DNA of 64,000 nucleotides from a bacterium (GTDB lineage Bacteria; Bacteroidota; Bacteroidia; NS11-12g; UBA955): NCBI GenBank assembly GCA_029945665.1, contig JAQSCZ010000121.1, positions 1 to 64,000 of the forward strand, read 5' to 3'. Shown piece by piece: positions 17,574 to 27,534 of this stretch (position 1 is its first letter; each line of letters starts with the position of its first letter). The notes under the pieces were generated by a model. It saw only the letters and a program-made list of their open reading frames with translations, ran no database searches and was not told where the DNA came from. The position numbers and the translations under genes were made by a program.

Positions 17574-18272
17574 TTAACTTTTGCTGCACAAATAAATTAA
17601 ATTATCATACCCTTTGGCTTTGGTGCAGTTTGTATTTGGAAAAACATCTTTGAGAATTTTTTCATACCGATTCTGTTTCTCAGTAGTTAAATTCATCATG
17701 TTTCTAAAGTAAATGCCACCGTCTGTTAAACGCTGAGTCAGTTGCGTTAAATAAGTGCGACCGAAACACAGTTCAGGCACTTGGTCGTCTACAAATAGAT
17801 CATCAATAATTAAATCATATTGTTCTGTATTGGGTGTCTGCAGCCATTCAAAAGCATCTGCTACAACAATGGTGAGCATTTGGTATTGGTTGATATCGAA
17901 TTCCTCGCGCGCAAATTGAACCAAGTCCTCGTCAAACTCAATGGCGGTCACTTTAAATGGCCATGCGCACTTTTTAGAGAGTATTTCAACTGCACTTCCG
18001 CCACCCAAACCCAACATTAAGATATTTTGAGGTTTGATTTTTTTCAGGGATTCGAAAATGCCTTTTTGCATAATCTGATGCAAACTTCCGTAGCTATAAT
18101 TGGCGTTTTGACTGTTTAAAACCTTGTAGCCATTTTCAAAATTTATTTCATAAACCTGCCCTTTACTAGTAATTCCACTCTTAACTTTGGTTGGAAATAA
18201 ATAGCTAATGGCCTTTCTGGTATTCATTGCAAAGCATTTAAAATAAAAATTGAAAACCAAATTGAAACCCAA
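17574..18272 (-). CDS. Spermidine synthase-like methyltransferase
   Basis: NILMLGLGGGSAVEILSKK, KVTAIEFDEDLVQFAREEF, YDLIIDDLFVD; real start probably the internal MNTRKAIS. Confidence 0.78.
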   Translation of the reverse strand: MGFNLVFNFYFKCFAMNTRKAISYLFPTKVKSGITSKGQVYEINFENGYKVLNSQNANYSYGSLHQIMQKGIFESLKKIKPQNILMLGLGGGSAVEILSKKCAWPFKVTAIEFDEDLVQFAREEFDINQYQMLTIVVADAFEWLQTPNTEQYDLIIDDLFVDDQVPELCFGRTYLTQLTQRLTDGGIYFRNMMNLTTEKQNRYEKILKDVFPNTNCTKAKGYDNLIYLCSKS

Positions 18273-19089
18273 TGCTGCTGTATGATTGGGAGTATGACAA
18301 TTGTTCGGTCGGTTGGTTTTTCTGAAATGAATTGGGCAACAACAATGGATTGTTTCGAACTTGCATTACGTCCTTGATATACAGAGTTTCTTTATCGGAC
18401 ACATTCGGATAAAGCGCATTGAAATCTTGTTGATTTGAACTCTGATAACCGGTAATCGTTTTCTTTCTGACCTTGCTATTTAATAGGATTTGATTCAGTG
18501 ATACGAAAAAATGAACCTTTTTACTAATGCGATAGGTGCAAACCAAGCTGCTTCTGAACCCAACGGAAAAGTAATTTTTTAAGAGGGCTGTTTCAGTGCT
18601 ATTTTTAAGACTGTCCTTGTAACTGATTTCACTCTTAATTTGTGTGGTAATAGGAATAATAAGACCGGCATTGAGTTGGAAATTTAATCGCTTGATGGTC
18701 CACAGATACCCAAATTGTAATATTAATCGCACACTATTGGTCGTGTAGGTGGCAGTTTTTAGAGTGTCGTTTTCGCCAATTTGACTGCGCACTATATTTC
18801 TATTGCCAATTAATAGATTAAGGCCAGTTCCAAACATCCAATTGCTACTATCAGGTTGGTGTTGAAAGGAAAGTTGGGTATTGGTTCCGCTTCCCAATGT
18901 GTAACTTTTGGATTTGCCCCAAGTTAAATCGGTGGGTGGTTTCGATTTGGCATCGCCATAGAAATAACCAGAACTCACCCAAAGACTATTTTTTTGTGCA
19001 AAGAGTGCGTTTGCTGCGAACAGGATTAAAATGGTGGTTAAGGCTTTCAAATCGATTGCGAAAATAAGGTAAAGCATTAATTTTGCCAC
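18238..19089 (-). CDS. Outer-membrane beta-barrel-like hypothetical protein
   Basis: Signal sequence then alternating beta-strand pattern ending in aromatic residue (IGFQFGFQFLF). Confidence 0.6.
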   Translation of the reverse strand: MAKLMLYLIFAIDLKALTTILILFAANALFAQKNSLWVSSGYFYGDAKSKPPTDLTWGKSKSYTLGSGTNTQLSFQHQPDSSNWMFGTGLNLLIGNRNIVRSQIGENDTLKTATYTTNSVRLILQFGYLWTIKRLNFQLNAGLIIPITTQIKSEISYKDSLKNSTETALLKNYFSVGFRSSLVCTYRISKKVHFFVSLNQILLNSKVRKKTITGYQSSNQQDFNALYPNVSDKETLYIKDVMQVRNNPLLLPNSFQKNQPTEQLSYSQSYSSIGFQFGFQFLF

Positions 19090-19148
19090 TTTTCGAAGGT
19101 GAAATATTTGCAGATAATGTGTTTATTTATTAATATCTCAACTAAAGC

Positions 19149-19179
19149 TTTGATTTATAAATTCAATTCACTAATTTTG
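19149..19179 (+). promoter_or_regulatory. Bacteroidota-type promoter (TTTG-N19-TAATTTTG) for rpsF operon
   Basis: TTTG 19149-19152 and TAATTTTG 19172-19179 upstream of rpsF. Confidence 0.65.
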
Positions 19180-19204
19180 CACCCCTAAATATAAAAAATA
19201 AAGT

Positions 19205-19585
19205 ATGAGTTTAGTTAATTATGAATCTGCAATCATTTTAACACCCGTACTGTCTGAGGCGCAAATGCAAGAAGCGGTAAAAAGCTACAGACAGTTGGTT
19301 GCGGAGCACGGTGGCGTTATGGTAGGAGAGACCAATTGGGGTCTAACCAAATTAGCGTATCCGATTAAAAAGAAATCTACCGGCTTCTATCATTTTTTTG
19401 AATTCCAAGCGAATTCAGATTTTCAAGCGATCTTAGAGACCGCTTACAGCAGAGACGAAAGAGTACTTCGTTTTCTGAACCTTAAATTAGATAAACACGC
19501 AGTTATTTACAACGAGCGTAAACGCAAAGGAGAAATTGCTCCTGCTAAAAAGTACGAAAGTAAAGAAGGAGGATCATCAATATGA
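19205..19585 (+). CDS. rpsF: 30S ribosomal protein S6
   Basis: [27 protein letters not shown]...[23 protein letters not shown]; operon context. Confidence 0.97.
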   Translation: MSLVNYESAIILTPVLSEAQMQEAVKSYRQLVAEHGGVMVGETNWGLTKLAYPIKKKSTGFYHFFEFQANSDFQAILETAYSRDERVLRFLNLKLDKHAVIYNERKRKGEIAPAKKYESKEGGSSI

Positions 19586-19857
19586 GCGGAAAATCAGCAC
19601 AAGACAGTTACAACTTCAATAGTCAACAAAACCAAGTGATTATTAAAAAGAAGTATTGCCGTTTCAAAAAACACAACATTAAATACATCGATTACAAAGA
19701 TTCAAATTTCTTGTTGAAGTTCATGAATGAGCAAGGTAAAATATTGCCAGGAAGAATAACTGGAACATCAGACAAATATCAACGTAAAGTTGGTACTGCT
19801 ATTAAACGTGCGCGTTTAATGGCGATACTTCCCTATGTTGCCGATGGTTTAAAATAA
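19582..19857 (+). CDS. rpsR: 30S ribosomal protein S18
   Basis: [18 protein letters not shown]...[35 protein letters not shown]. Confidence 0.97.
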   Translation: MSGKSAQDSYNFNSQQNQVIIKKKYCRFKKHNIKYIDYKDSNFLLKFMNEQGKILPGRITGTSDKYQRKVGTAIKRARLMAILPYVADGLK

Positions 19858-19877
19858 AATAAAGGAGGAAAAGAAGT

Positions 19878-20330
19878 ATGTCAAACATGAAATTAATTTT
19901 AACCCAAGATGTTCGTAACCTCGGACATAAGGATGATGTTGTAGCAGTAAAAGCAGGATATGGTCGTAATTTCTTAATTCCAAAAGGAATGGGTAAATTG
20001 GCTACCGAATCTGCCTTGAAAATGTTAGCAGAAGATGTTAAACAACGCGCTTTCAAACAAGATAAAGTGAAGAAAGATGCAGAAGCTTTAGCTGGTAAAC
20101 TAGAAGGTGTAAAAGTAACTATCAAAGCAAAAACAGGCACAAGCGGCAAAATATTTGGAGCTGTTACTGTATTGCAAGTTGCTAATGCATTGAAAGAATT
20201 AGGACACGAAGTTGATCGCAGAAAAATTGTGTTCAATGAAGAGCCTAAAATGCTAGGAGAATATACCGCGACCATTTCCTTACACAAAGAAATATCAAAA
20301 ACTATTGATATTGAAGTGGTAAGTGAGTAA
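19878..20330 (+). CDS. rplI: 50S ribosomal protein L9
   Basis: MKLILTQDVRNLGHKDDVVAVKAGYGRNFLIPKGMG. Confidence 0.97.
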   Translation: MSNMKLILTQDVRNLGHKDDVVAVKAGYGRNFLIPKGMGKLATESALKMLAEDVKQRAFKQDKVKKDAEALAGKLEGVKVTIKAKTGTSGKIFGAVTVLQVANALKELGHEVDRRKIVFNEEPKMLGEYTATISLHKEISKTIDIEVVSE

Positions 20331-20359
20331 TTAGGTCTATTAATTATACTTATTTAAAG

Positions 20360-20388
20360 AAGGGATGAATTATTTCATCCCTTTTTTC
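20360..20388 (+). terminator. Rho-independent terminator after rplI
   Basis: AAGGGATGAA-TTAT-TTCATCCCTTTTTTC. Confidence 0.85.
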
Positions 20389-20427
20389 GTTTTATTTGCA
20401 TACCTCATTTTATTTAATCATTTCGCA

Positions 20428-23400
20428 ATGAATTTATCAATCACAAACACGACTGTGGCAATTCTTTTTGCCTTGTTTTTTATTAACACCAATGCACAAG
20501 TAAATCTCAAACAAAAAGGGCTGCTGTGGGAAATTACAGGTAACGGCCTTAAAAAACCGAGTTACGTGTATGGTACCATGCATATTAGCAGCAAATTGGC
20601 CTTTCACCTGGGCGACTCCTTTTATCTTTCGCTACTAAAATGTGACATGGTAGCACTTGAGCAAAATCTTGACAGTGTCATTCACCGCTGGATCTCCGAA
20701 GATGAAGATGAGAAACCAGAAGATGCTGATAAAGTTGGTAAACGCAATGTCAACGAATACCTTAATTTGAATAATTTTAAATTGAGTAATTACGATAAAG
20801 GCCTTATAAAACGCAAACTGAGTGCCGAAGTAAGGGAAGTGAATTACTTGTTAAAACGCGGCAATGAAGATAATTTTGAAGAAGATGCTTGGCTTGATTT
20901 GTATATCTATCAATTGGGTAAAAGGCTTGGAAAAGAAATAACAGGGGTAGAAGGCTACGAAGAAAGTCGCGATTTGGTAGAAAAATCAAATAAAGAACCA
21001 GAGAGTTCGAAAAAGGAAACAAAGAAAAAGTTAAAAAGCTATAGTTATAAAATGCGCGATCAGGTTTCTGAAGCTTATCGCAAAGGCAATATTTTTATGA
21101 TAGATTCGATAGATCGCATGACTGAAAGCGAATACTACAGAGAATACATGTTGTACAAAAGAAATGAGAACATGGTGCGCAGAATGGATTCTATTATTAA
21201 ACTGGGTAAAACGCTGTTTACTGGCGTGGGTTGTGCGCATTTACCAGGCAAGAAAGGGGTGTTGCAAATGCTTGCAGACCTGGGTTACAAGGTTCGACCA
21301 GTGCAAAGTTTAGCCAACGAGAAAAGTAAATTAGCCGAGAAGTATGAAAATATGACCTATGCCCATAAATATAAATTGGTTAAATCTGATGATGACTTAT
21401 TGGCGGCTAATTTACCAACAAAACTTACCAAAGTAAGAGATAATAATTCCTATTCTTCCTATTTAAGTCCTGACTTGGCGAACGGTTATTACTACCAAAT
21501 AGAAAAAATATCAAGCAACAGCGCATTTTCTGGCAAGAGTCAACAGGATATTCTAATGGAAATTGATACCCTGATTTTTGAAAATATTCCCGGTGATGTA
21601 AAAGCTAAAAAGATGATAACCTCCAATGGTTTTCCTGGTATTGAAATTGTGACAGAACTTAAAACAGGTGATTTGAACCGATTTCAAATTTTAGCATCTC
21701 CTTTTAATGTTTACATTGTAAGAATGTCAGGTAAAAAGAAATTTGCCACCAGTTCGGAAGCCGATGCTTTTTTTAAATCATTAAAAATAAATGAAGGGAA
21801 TGCCACCCAGTGGCGAACCATATCTTCGGGCGATAGTGTTTTTAGCTTGCTGCTACCAACAAGTGATAAAACGCATAAGTTGCCATTAAATGATAAAATT
21901 GATCCAACATTCGAGCATATCGTATTTGAAAAGGCCACGGGCAGCACCTATTTAATTAAGCAAATTGATTTTCTAAATGATGCTTACATGGAAGAAGATT
22001 CATTTGAATTGGGTGTGATGGCAAAAAGTTTTTCATTAACAGATGACTATAATTTTAAATCCCGGAAACAGTTTAATTGGCAGGGCTACCACGCCTTAGA
22101 TGTAACCTTTGAAGGGAAAAGTAAAGAAAAAATGTATGCCCGTTTTGTAATTGTTGGCACCCGTTATATCATGTTTCTTTTAAAGCCAGGGGCGAATAAT
22201 GGTTCTTTCGAAGATAAATATTTTACTTCGATTAAGTTTAATGGCAAACCGGATTTTAAATTCTTTAATTATAAAGATACCAATATTTATTATACGGTTT
22301 CTACGCCCGTTAAGCCATTCATAATGAAAAACAACACCATGGATTTATATTATGATTCGTATCAAGAAGAAGAAATAAAACCAACTAAATACGATGGGAA
22401 ATATCAAGAAATGTACTTTAAAACTGATAATGCAAGCGATTTTATTGTGTTAGGAGCTTATAGATTTGGCTATTACGAAAGACAAGCTAAAAAAAGTGAA
22501 GAATATTACAAGGAATGGGAGAAAACAACATCAGTAAAAATTACAGGGAAGTCGAAAATTACAAAGAATAAAATTGATTACTACACTTACAACTATACCG
22601 ATACCAATACCAATAAGCGCGTGAAAATGATGACAGCTGAAAATGGTTTGACCCGTTATTACTTGACGGCATTTGTAGATACAATTGCTGGGAAAAGCGC
22701 ATTTGTCGATGCATTTTTTAAGACCTTTGATGTCTCAGACACTGCTATTGCCGGAAACATTCACGCTAAGAAGGGTCCTTTGTTTTTTAGTGATTTTACC
22801 AGTTCAGATAGTTTAACCAGATTGAGTGCAATCAAGTATTTCAAAAGTGTTGAGTTTTTCAAATCAGATATCAAAGACATTCAACACATGATTGATACGA
22901 TTTCTTCTAAAAGTGCCGCCGCCAGACTTAAAGTCGCGCTGATTTTTAAATTAGGATTTATAGATAGTGCAGATTCAGAAATTGTGCCATATTTACAAAA
23001 GTTGTATGCCAAAACAGGCGATACAGCCTATATGCAAATGGAGATATTGCAGGCCATTGCTCACCAAAGATCTGATATTGGTTACAAAGCAATAAAACCA
23101 ATTTTATCTACCGATATTCCGATATCTGATAATAAATTTGAAATGGAGAATTTGTTATACGCATTTAACGACACTTTGAAATTAACCAAATCAATTTTAC
23201 CGGAATTACTTGATTTGACAACCATTGCAGAATACAGACACCCGGCTTATAATTTAATTTCTCAGATGAAAGACAGCGGTATAATTACCCTTAACGATTA
23301 TACCTCGATTCACAATCGTTTGATAACTGAAGCCCGAATTGAATACAAACGCAACATGGCTTCGTTAACCAAAGAGGATAATGAAGGTTCTGAAAATTAT

Positions 23401-24108
23401 GATTATTATGATGGGGGTTATTCTGATTATGACCAATATTCTGATACGAAGTCAGAATCCGTCTTCAATTCAATATTAAACTTGGCATTGCCTTTGCGAA
23501 AAACCAATCCCATTATGCAAAGTTTAACAGATAAGATACTTGACATAACCGATAATAAAATGCGTTTAGAATTACTACCTGTATTGTTGAAAAATGGCGT
23601 TGACTATAAGGATAGTGTATATGAACGATTGGCTAAAACAGAAACCACGCGCCTTAAATTTTATAATATCTTATTAGAAAGCAAACAATTAAAAAAGTTT
23701 CCGAAAGGCTATAAATCACAAAAGTTATTTGTATTGTCGAACTTAAAACAAACGGTTCAATATGGAGAAATCGATTCAACAGTTTTAATAGAAATAAAAA
23801 CCATCAACTTGGGTAAAAAAGCATACTTAATGTACATTTACAAATACCGTTTTGAGGAAGAAGAAGATTGGAACATATACACTTCAAATCCAATGCCCAC
23901 TGATACTTCAAAAATATTCGACTCAAATGATTACATGCCATTTTATTCAACAACCGATGAAATTACAGAAAGCCGCAGTATTGAGAAAATAATCAACGAG
24001 ATTCTATTTGACACCAACATGCGATATGTGCGCGAGCGGAATGGCGGGTATTATGAAGGATATTATGGAAGAAGATCAGATATTGCCTACAGCCTGTCCG
24101 ATTATTAA
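20428..24108 (+). CDS. TraB/GumN-type secreted protein with a very long C-terminal extension
   Basis: GLLWEITGNGLKKPSYVYGTMHISSKLAFHLGDSF..., KTLFTGVGCAHLPGKKGVLQMLADLGYKVRPV; annotated ORF start 20365 lies in the rplI terminator, so start at MNLSITN (20428) preferred. Confidence 0.85.
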   Translation: MNLSITNTTVAILFALFFINTNAQVNLKQKGLLWEITGNGLKKPSYVYGTMHISSKLAFHLGDSFYLSLLKCDMVALEQNLDSVIHRWISEDEDEKPEDADKVGKRNVNEYLNLNNFKLSNYDKGLIKRKLSAEVREVNYLLKRGNEDNFEEDAWLDLYIYQLGKRLGKEITGVEGYEESRDLVEKSNKEPESSKKETKKKLKSYSYKMRDQVSEAYRKGNIFMIDSIDRMTESEYYREYMLYKRNENMVRRMDSIIKLGKTLFTGVGCAHLPGKKGVLQMLADLGYKVRPVQSLANEKSKLAEKYENMTYAHKYKLVKSDDDLLAANLPTKLTKVRDNNSYSSYLSPDLANGYYYQIEKISSNSAFSGKSQQDILMEIDTLIFENIPGDVKAKKMITSNGFPGIEIVTELKTGDLNRFQILASPFNVYIVRMSGKKKFATSSEADAFFKSLKINEGNATQWRTISSGDSVFSLLLPTSDKTHKLPLNDKIDPTFEHIVFEKATGSTYLIKQIDFLNDAYMEEDSFELGVMAKSFSLTDDYNFKSRKQFNWQGYHALDVTFEGKSKEKMYARFVIVGTRYIMFLLKPGANNGSFEDKYFTSIKFNGKPDFKFFNYKDTNIYYTVSTPVKPFIMKNNTMDLYYDSYQEEEIKPTKYDGKYQEMYFKTDNASDFIVLGAYRFGYYERQAKKSEEYYKEWEKTTSVKITGKSKITKNKIDYYTYNYTDTNTNKRVKMMTAENGLTRYYLTAFVDTIAGKSAFVDAFFKTFDVSDTAIAGNIHAKKGPLFFSDFTSSDSLTRLSAIKYFKSVEFFKSDIKDIQHMIDTISSKSAAARLKVALIFKLGFIDSADSEIVPYLQKLYAKTGDTAYMQMEILQAIAHQRSDIGYKAIKPILSTDIPISDNKFEMENLLYAFNDTLKLTKSILPELLDLTTIAEYRHPAYNLISQMKDSGIITLNDYTSIHNRLITEARIEYKRNMASLTKEDNEGSENYDYYDGGYSDYDQYSDTKSESVFNSILNLALPLRKTNPIMQSLTDKILDITDNKMRLELLPVLLKNGVDYKDSVYERLAKTETTRLKFYNILLESKQLKKFPKGYKSQKLFVLSNLKQTVQYGEIDSTVLIEIKTINLGKKAYLMYIYKYRFEEEEDWNIYTSNPMPTDTSKIFDSNDYMPFYSTTDEITESRSIEKIINEILFDTNMRYVRERNGGYYEGYYGRRSDIAYSLSDY

Positions 24109-24212
24109 TTTTTAGGCAGTTAGATTCGTTGGTTTAACAGGTATTTAACACAGATTTGAAAATAAATGCCTACCTTTGCACTCTTTTTTACGAGGAGTGA
24201 CCTCTTATTTAT

Positions 24213-26024
24213 ATGCAACAACCCATCAGAAACATCGCGATTATCGCCCACGTTGACCACGGTAAAACTACACTAGTTGACAAAATTTTACACCATTGTA
24301 ATTTATTCAGAGACAATGAGGAATCAGGAGATTTAATCCTGGATAGCAACGATTTGGAAAGAGAAAGAGGAATCACTATTTTTTCAAAAAACGTATCTGT
24401 ACAGTACAAAGGCATTAAAATCAACATCATCGATACCCCCGGTCACGCTGACTTTGGAGGTGAGGTAGAACGTGTTTTGAAAATGGCCGATGGTGTTGTT
24501 CTATTAGTAGACGCTTTTGAAGGTCCGATGCCACAAACGCGTTTCGTTTTACAAAAAGCTTTGGCACTTGGATTAAAACCAATTCTATTGGTAAATAAGG
24601 TAGACAAAGACAATTGCCGTCCAGAAGAGGTACACGAATCAGTTTTTGATTTGTTTTTTAACTTGGATGCAACAGAAGAGCAATTAAATTTCCCAACCAT
24701 TTACGGAAGTAGTAAGCAAGGTTGGATGAGTACAGATTATAAAGTAAAAACTGATAATATCAGTCCTTTGTTGGATTGTATTTTGGATTATGTGCCTGCG
24801 CCTCCAGTTCATGAAGGTACTTTACAAATGCAAATTACTTCATTAGACTTTAGCAATTACCTAGGTAGAATTGCCGTAGGAAAAATACACAGAGGAACGA
24901 TGAAGGACAACCAACCAGTTACATTGGTTAAAAACGATGGAACGATGGAAAAGATGCGTATTAAGGAATTATATACGTTCGAAGGTTTGGGTAAAAAGAA
25001 AGTTACAAATTTAATCAATGGTGATATTTGCGCCATTGTTGGAATAGAAAACTTCTCAATTGGCGATGTGGTAGCCGACTTTGACAATCCAGAGGGATTA
25101 GAATCGATTAAAATCGACGAGCCTACCATGAGTATGTTCTTCACCATTAACAACTCACCGTTTTTTGGTAAAGAAGGTAAATTCGTTACATCTAGGCACT
25201 TAAGAGACCGTTTATTTAAAGAGACAGAAAAGAATTTAGCTTTAAAGGTTGAGGAGACTGAGAGTCCAGATAGTTTATTGGTATATGGTAGAGGTGTATT
25301 GCACTTATCTATCCTTATAGAAACAATGAGAAGAGAAGGTTACGAATTACAAGTAGGGATGCCACGTGTTATTGTAAAAGAAATTGATGGTGTAAAACAC
25401 GAGCCAATTGAAATGTTGGTAGTAGATGTACCAGAAGAGTTTTCGGGTAAAGTCATTGAATTGGCTACCCAAAGAAAGGGTGAATTACAAATTATGCAAC
25501 CTAAGGGCGATATGCAGCATTTAGAATTCAAAATTCCTTCAAGAGGTTTGATGGGATTAAGAAGTAATATGTTAACTGCAACACAAGGTGAGGCTATTAT
25601 GGCGCATCGTTTTGTTGAATATGAGCCATGGAAAGGCGAAATTGGTGGTCGCTCAAATGGTTCCTTAGTGAGCATGGAGACTGGAGCCAGTACAGCTTAT
25701 TCAATTGAAAAAATGCAAGATAGAGGTTCATTCTTTGTCGATCCAGGAGAGGAAATATACGAAGGTCAGGTTGTTGGCGAAAATTCAAGACAAGATGATA
25801 TGGTATTGAACTTGGTAAGAGCTAAACAATTAACGAATTTTAGAGCAGCGGGTAAAGATGATAATTCAAGAATGATTCCGAAAAGACAATTTTCTTTGGA
25901 AGAAGCATTAGAATATATTCAAAAAGACGAATATGTAGAAATTACACCTAAGTCATTGCGTTTGAGAAAAATATATCTTAAACAGAACGAAAGAGATCGC
26001 AACTCTAAATCCATAATGTCGTAA
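24213..26024 (+). CDS. typA: Translational GTPase TypA/BipA
   Basis: RNIAIIAHVDHGKTTLVDKILHH...ERERGITIFSKN...DTPGHADFGGEVER. Confidence 0.97.
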   Translation: MQQPIRNIAIIAHVDHGKTTLVDKILHHCNLFRDNEESGDLILDSNDLERERGITIFSKNVSVQYKGIKINIIDTPGHADFGGEVERVLKMADGVVLLVDAFEGPMPQTRFVLQKALALGLKPILLVNKVDKDNCRPEEVHESVFDLFFNLDATEEQLNFPTIYGSSKQGWMSTDYKVKTDNISPLLDCILDYVPAPPVHEGTLQMQITSLDFSNYLGRIAVGKIHRGTMKDNQPVTLVKNDGTMEKMRIKELYTFEGLGKKKVTNLINGDICAIVGIENFSIGDVVADFDNPEGLESIKIDEPTMSMFFTINNSPFFGKEGKFVTSRHLRDRLFKETEKNLALKVEETESPDSLLVYGRGVLHLSILIETMRREGYELQVGMPRVIVKEIDGVKHEPIEMLVVDVPEEFSGKVIELATQRKGELQIMQPKGDMQHLEFKIPSRGLMGLRSNMLTATQGEAIMAHRFVEYEPWKGEIGGRSNGSLVSMETGASTAYSIEKMQDRGSFFVDPGEEIYEGQVVGENSRQDDMVLNLVRAKQLTNFRAAGKDDNSRMIPKRQFSLEEALEYIQKDEYVEITPKSLRLRKIYLKQNERDRNSKSIMS

Positions 26025-26061
26025 ATAATGCACACAAAGTGGATATATATTCAAGAAAATA

Positions 26062-26092
26062 TTTGCAATTAATAAATAAATCCATATTTTTG
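26062..26092 (+). promoter_or_regulatory. Bacteroidota-type promoter (TTTG-N19-TATTTTTG)
   Basis: TTTG 26062-26065, TATTTTTG 26085-26092, same 19-nt spacing as the rpsF promoter. Confidence 0.6.
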
Positions 26093-26122
26093 CACCCAAT
26101 TTTAATTAAAAATCAATAAGAA

Positions 26123-26320
26123 ATGAAAAAATTATTTGTAATCGCTATCGCTGCATTTGCTTTCACAGCTTGCAACAATTCTGCTAAACCTGAAGAAACT
26201 ACTGCTACTGACTCTGCTGCAACTTCTGAAGTTGCTCCAGTTGCTCCAGAAGCTGCTCCAGTTGCTGTTGACACAATGGCTGCTCCAGCTACAACTCCTG
26301 AAGCTGCTCCAGCTAAGTAA
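26123..26320 (+). CDS. Small Ala/Pro/Glu-rich lipoprotein
   Basis: Lipobox FTAC; 65 aa; low-complexity EVAPVAPEAAPVAVD; flanked by promoter and terminator. Confidence 0.75.
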   Translation: MKKLFVIAIAAFAFTACNNSAKPEETTATDSAATSEVAPVAPEAAPVAVDTMAAPATTPEAAPAK

Positions 26321-26340
26321 TCCACAGTTTAAAAACTATT

Positions 26341-26373
26341 AAAAGCAGTTATTTTCGATAACTGCTTTTTTTT
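26341..26373 (+). terminator. Rho-independent terminator
   Basis: AAAGCAGTTAT-TTTCG-ATAACTGCTTTTTTTTT. Confidence 0.85.
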
Positions 26374-26402
26374 TGTCGTTTTTTTGTTATAATTTTGTAC
26401 CA

Positions 26403-26747
26403 ATGAATAAACTATACACACTACTATTTTCATTATTTATATCCTTATCAGCTGCGAATGCCACCACTGCGCCGCTGCCAGTAACTTATAAAATGTACCC
26501 AAATCCTTTATCAGGTGCTGAGTTGCAAATCAAGTTTGACTTTGATTATAAGATTGGTCAAGTGTATATTTTTACCATTACCAATATCATTGGTCAAACG
26601 ACTTATACACATATTTTGACAGAAGATGAAGTAAAAAAAGGAATTTTTACCATCGACACTGAAGAAATCAAGTTAGACAAAGGCATTTACCTAACTAAAA
26701 TGGTAAATGGTGACCACAGTTCAGTTCAAAAACTGGTGGTGCGTTAA
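26403..26747 (+). CDS. Small secreted protein with T9SS type A sorting domain only
   Basis: Signal peptide MNKLYTLLFSLFISLSAANA then YKMYPNPLSGAELQIKF...GIYLTKMVNGDHSSVQKLVVR. Confidence 0.75.
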   Translation: MNKLYTLLFSLFISLSAANATTAPLPVTYKMYPNPLSGAELQIKFDFDYKIGQVYIFTITNIIGQTTYTHILTEDEVKKGIFTIDTEEIKLDKGIYLTKMVNGDHSSVQKLVVR

Positions 26748-26959
26748 TGAAAGAGATTACTTTCGAGCTACAAACCGAGTTTATTCCGCTTATTCAATTA
26801 CTTAAATATACAGGCATAGCCGATTCAGGTGCAGATGCCTCTTTCATGGTACTTAACCAAGAAGTATTGTGTAATGGCCTAATCGAGCTTAGAAAGCGTT
26901 ACAAGGTTGTAAAAGGCGATGTAATTGAAACTGCTGATACACGCATCTTAATTCACTAA
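26747..26959 (+). CDS. S4-domain RNA-binding protein
   Basis: FIPLIQLLKYTGIADSGADASFMVLNQEVLCNGLIELRKRYKVVKGDVIE. Confidence 0.82.
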   Translation: MKEITFELQTEFIPLIQLLKYTGIADSGADASFMVLNQEVLCNGLIELRKRYKVVKGDVIETADTRILIH

Positions 26960-26965
26960 ATATTC

Positions 26966-27415
26966 ATGGTTAAAATTCGTGCTGCAGCGCCCGAAGATTG
27001 CAAATCAATTCATGCATTAATCATGGAATTGGCAGTCTACGAAAAAGCCCCTGAGAAGATGATTAATACCCCAGAGAATCTTTTAAGAGATGGGTTCGGC
27101 TCTCAACCACTTTATCAATGTTTTGTTGCCGAGCTTGATAATAATGTCATAGGTATTTCTTTTTGCTATACGCGCTATTCCACTTGGATTGGAAAAGTCC
27201 TGTATTTAGAAGATTTGATAGTAAATGAAAATTTTAGACGCCAAGGAATTGGTAAATTGTTGTTCGATCATACACTTTCTTATGCCAAACAAAATGCATT
27301 TGTAAGATTGACTTGGCAAGTGCTTGATTGGAACACCCCTGCTATTGAATTTTATAAACAATGGGACACTGTATTAGATTCCGAATGGGTAAACGCCCAC
27401 ATCGATATATTTTAG
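26966..27415 (+). CDS. GNAT family N-acetyltransferase
   Basis: YLEDLIVNENFRRQGIGKLLFDHTLSYAKQN...WNTPAIEFYKQW. Confidence 0.93.
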   Translation: MVKIRAAAPEDCKSIHALIMELAVYEKAPEKMINTPENLLRDGFGSQPLYQCFVAELDNNVIGISFCYTRYSTWIGKVLYLEDLIVNENFRRQGIGKLLFDHTLSYAKQNAFVRLTWQVLDWNTPAIEFYKQWDTVLDSEWVNAHIDIF

Positions 27416-27534
27416 CTCATTTGCGTTATGGATGTTTGAAAATAATTCGATTAAATTCGCAGTTATTCTTTTATCTTGCAATCAATTGATATGACTTTGA
27501 ATTTTTATACTTTGAATTTTATGGTGATTCTAAT

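Noticed and set aside
20365-20427. Annotated start of the TraB-like ORF at 20365
   Set aside because: The ATG lies within the rplI terminator stem; MNLSITN at 20428 begins a normal signal peptide.
24171-24178. Full promoter call upstream of typA
   Set aside because: TACCTTTG fits the -7 box, but the nearest TTTG is only 12 nt upstream, unlike the 18-19 nt spacing at the other promoters, so only a partial match.
26113-26325. Antisense and alternate-frame ORFs over the small lipoprotein (26113..26325 minus, 26157..26342 plus)
   Set aside because: They arise from low-complexity GCTCCAGTTGCTCCAGAAGCT-type repeats; the plus-strand lipoprotein at 26123 has promoter, lipobox and terminator.
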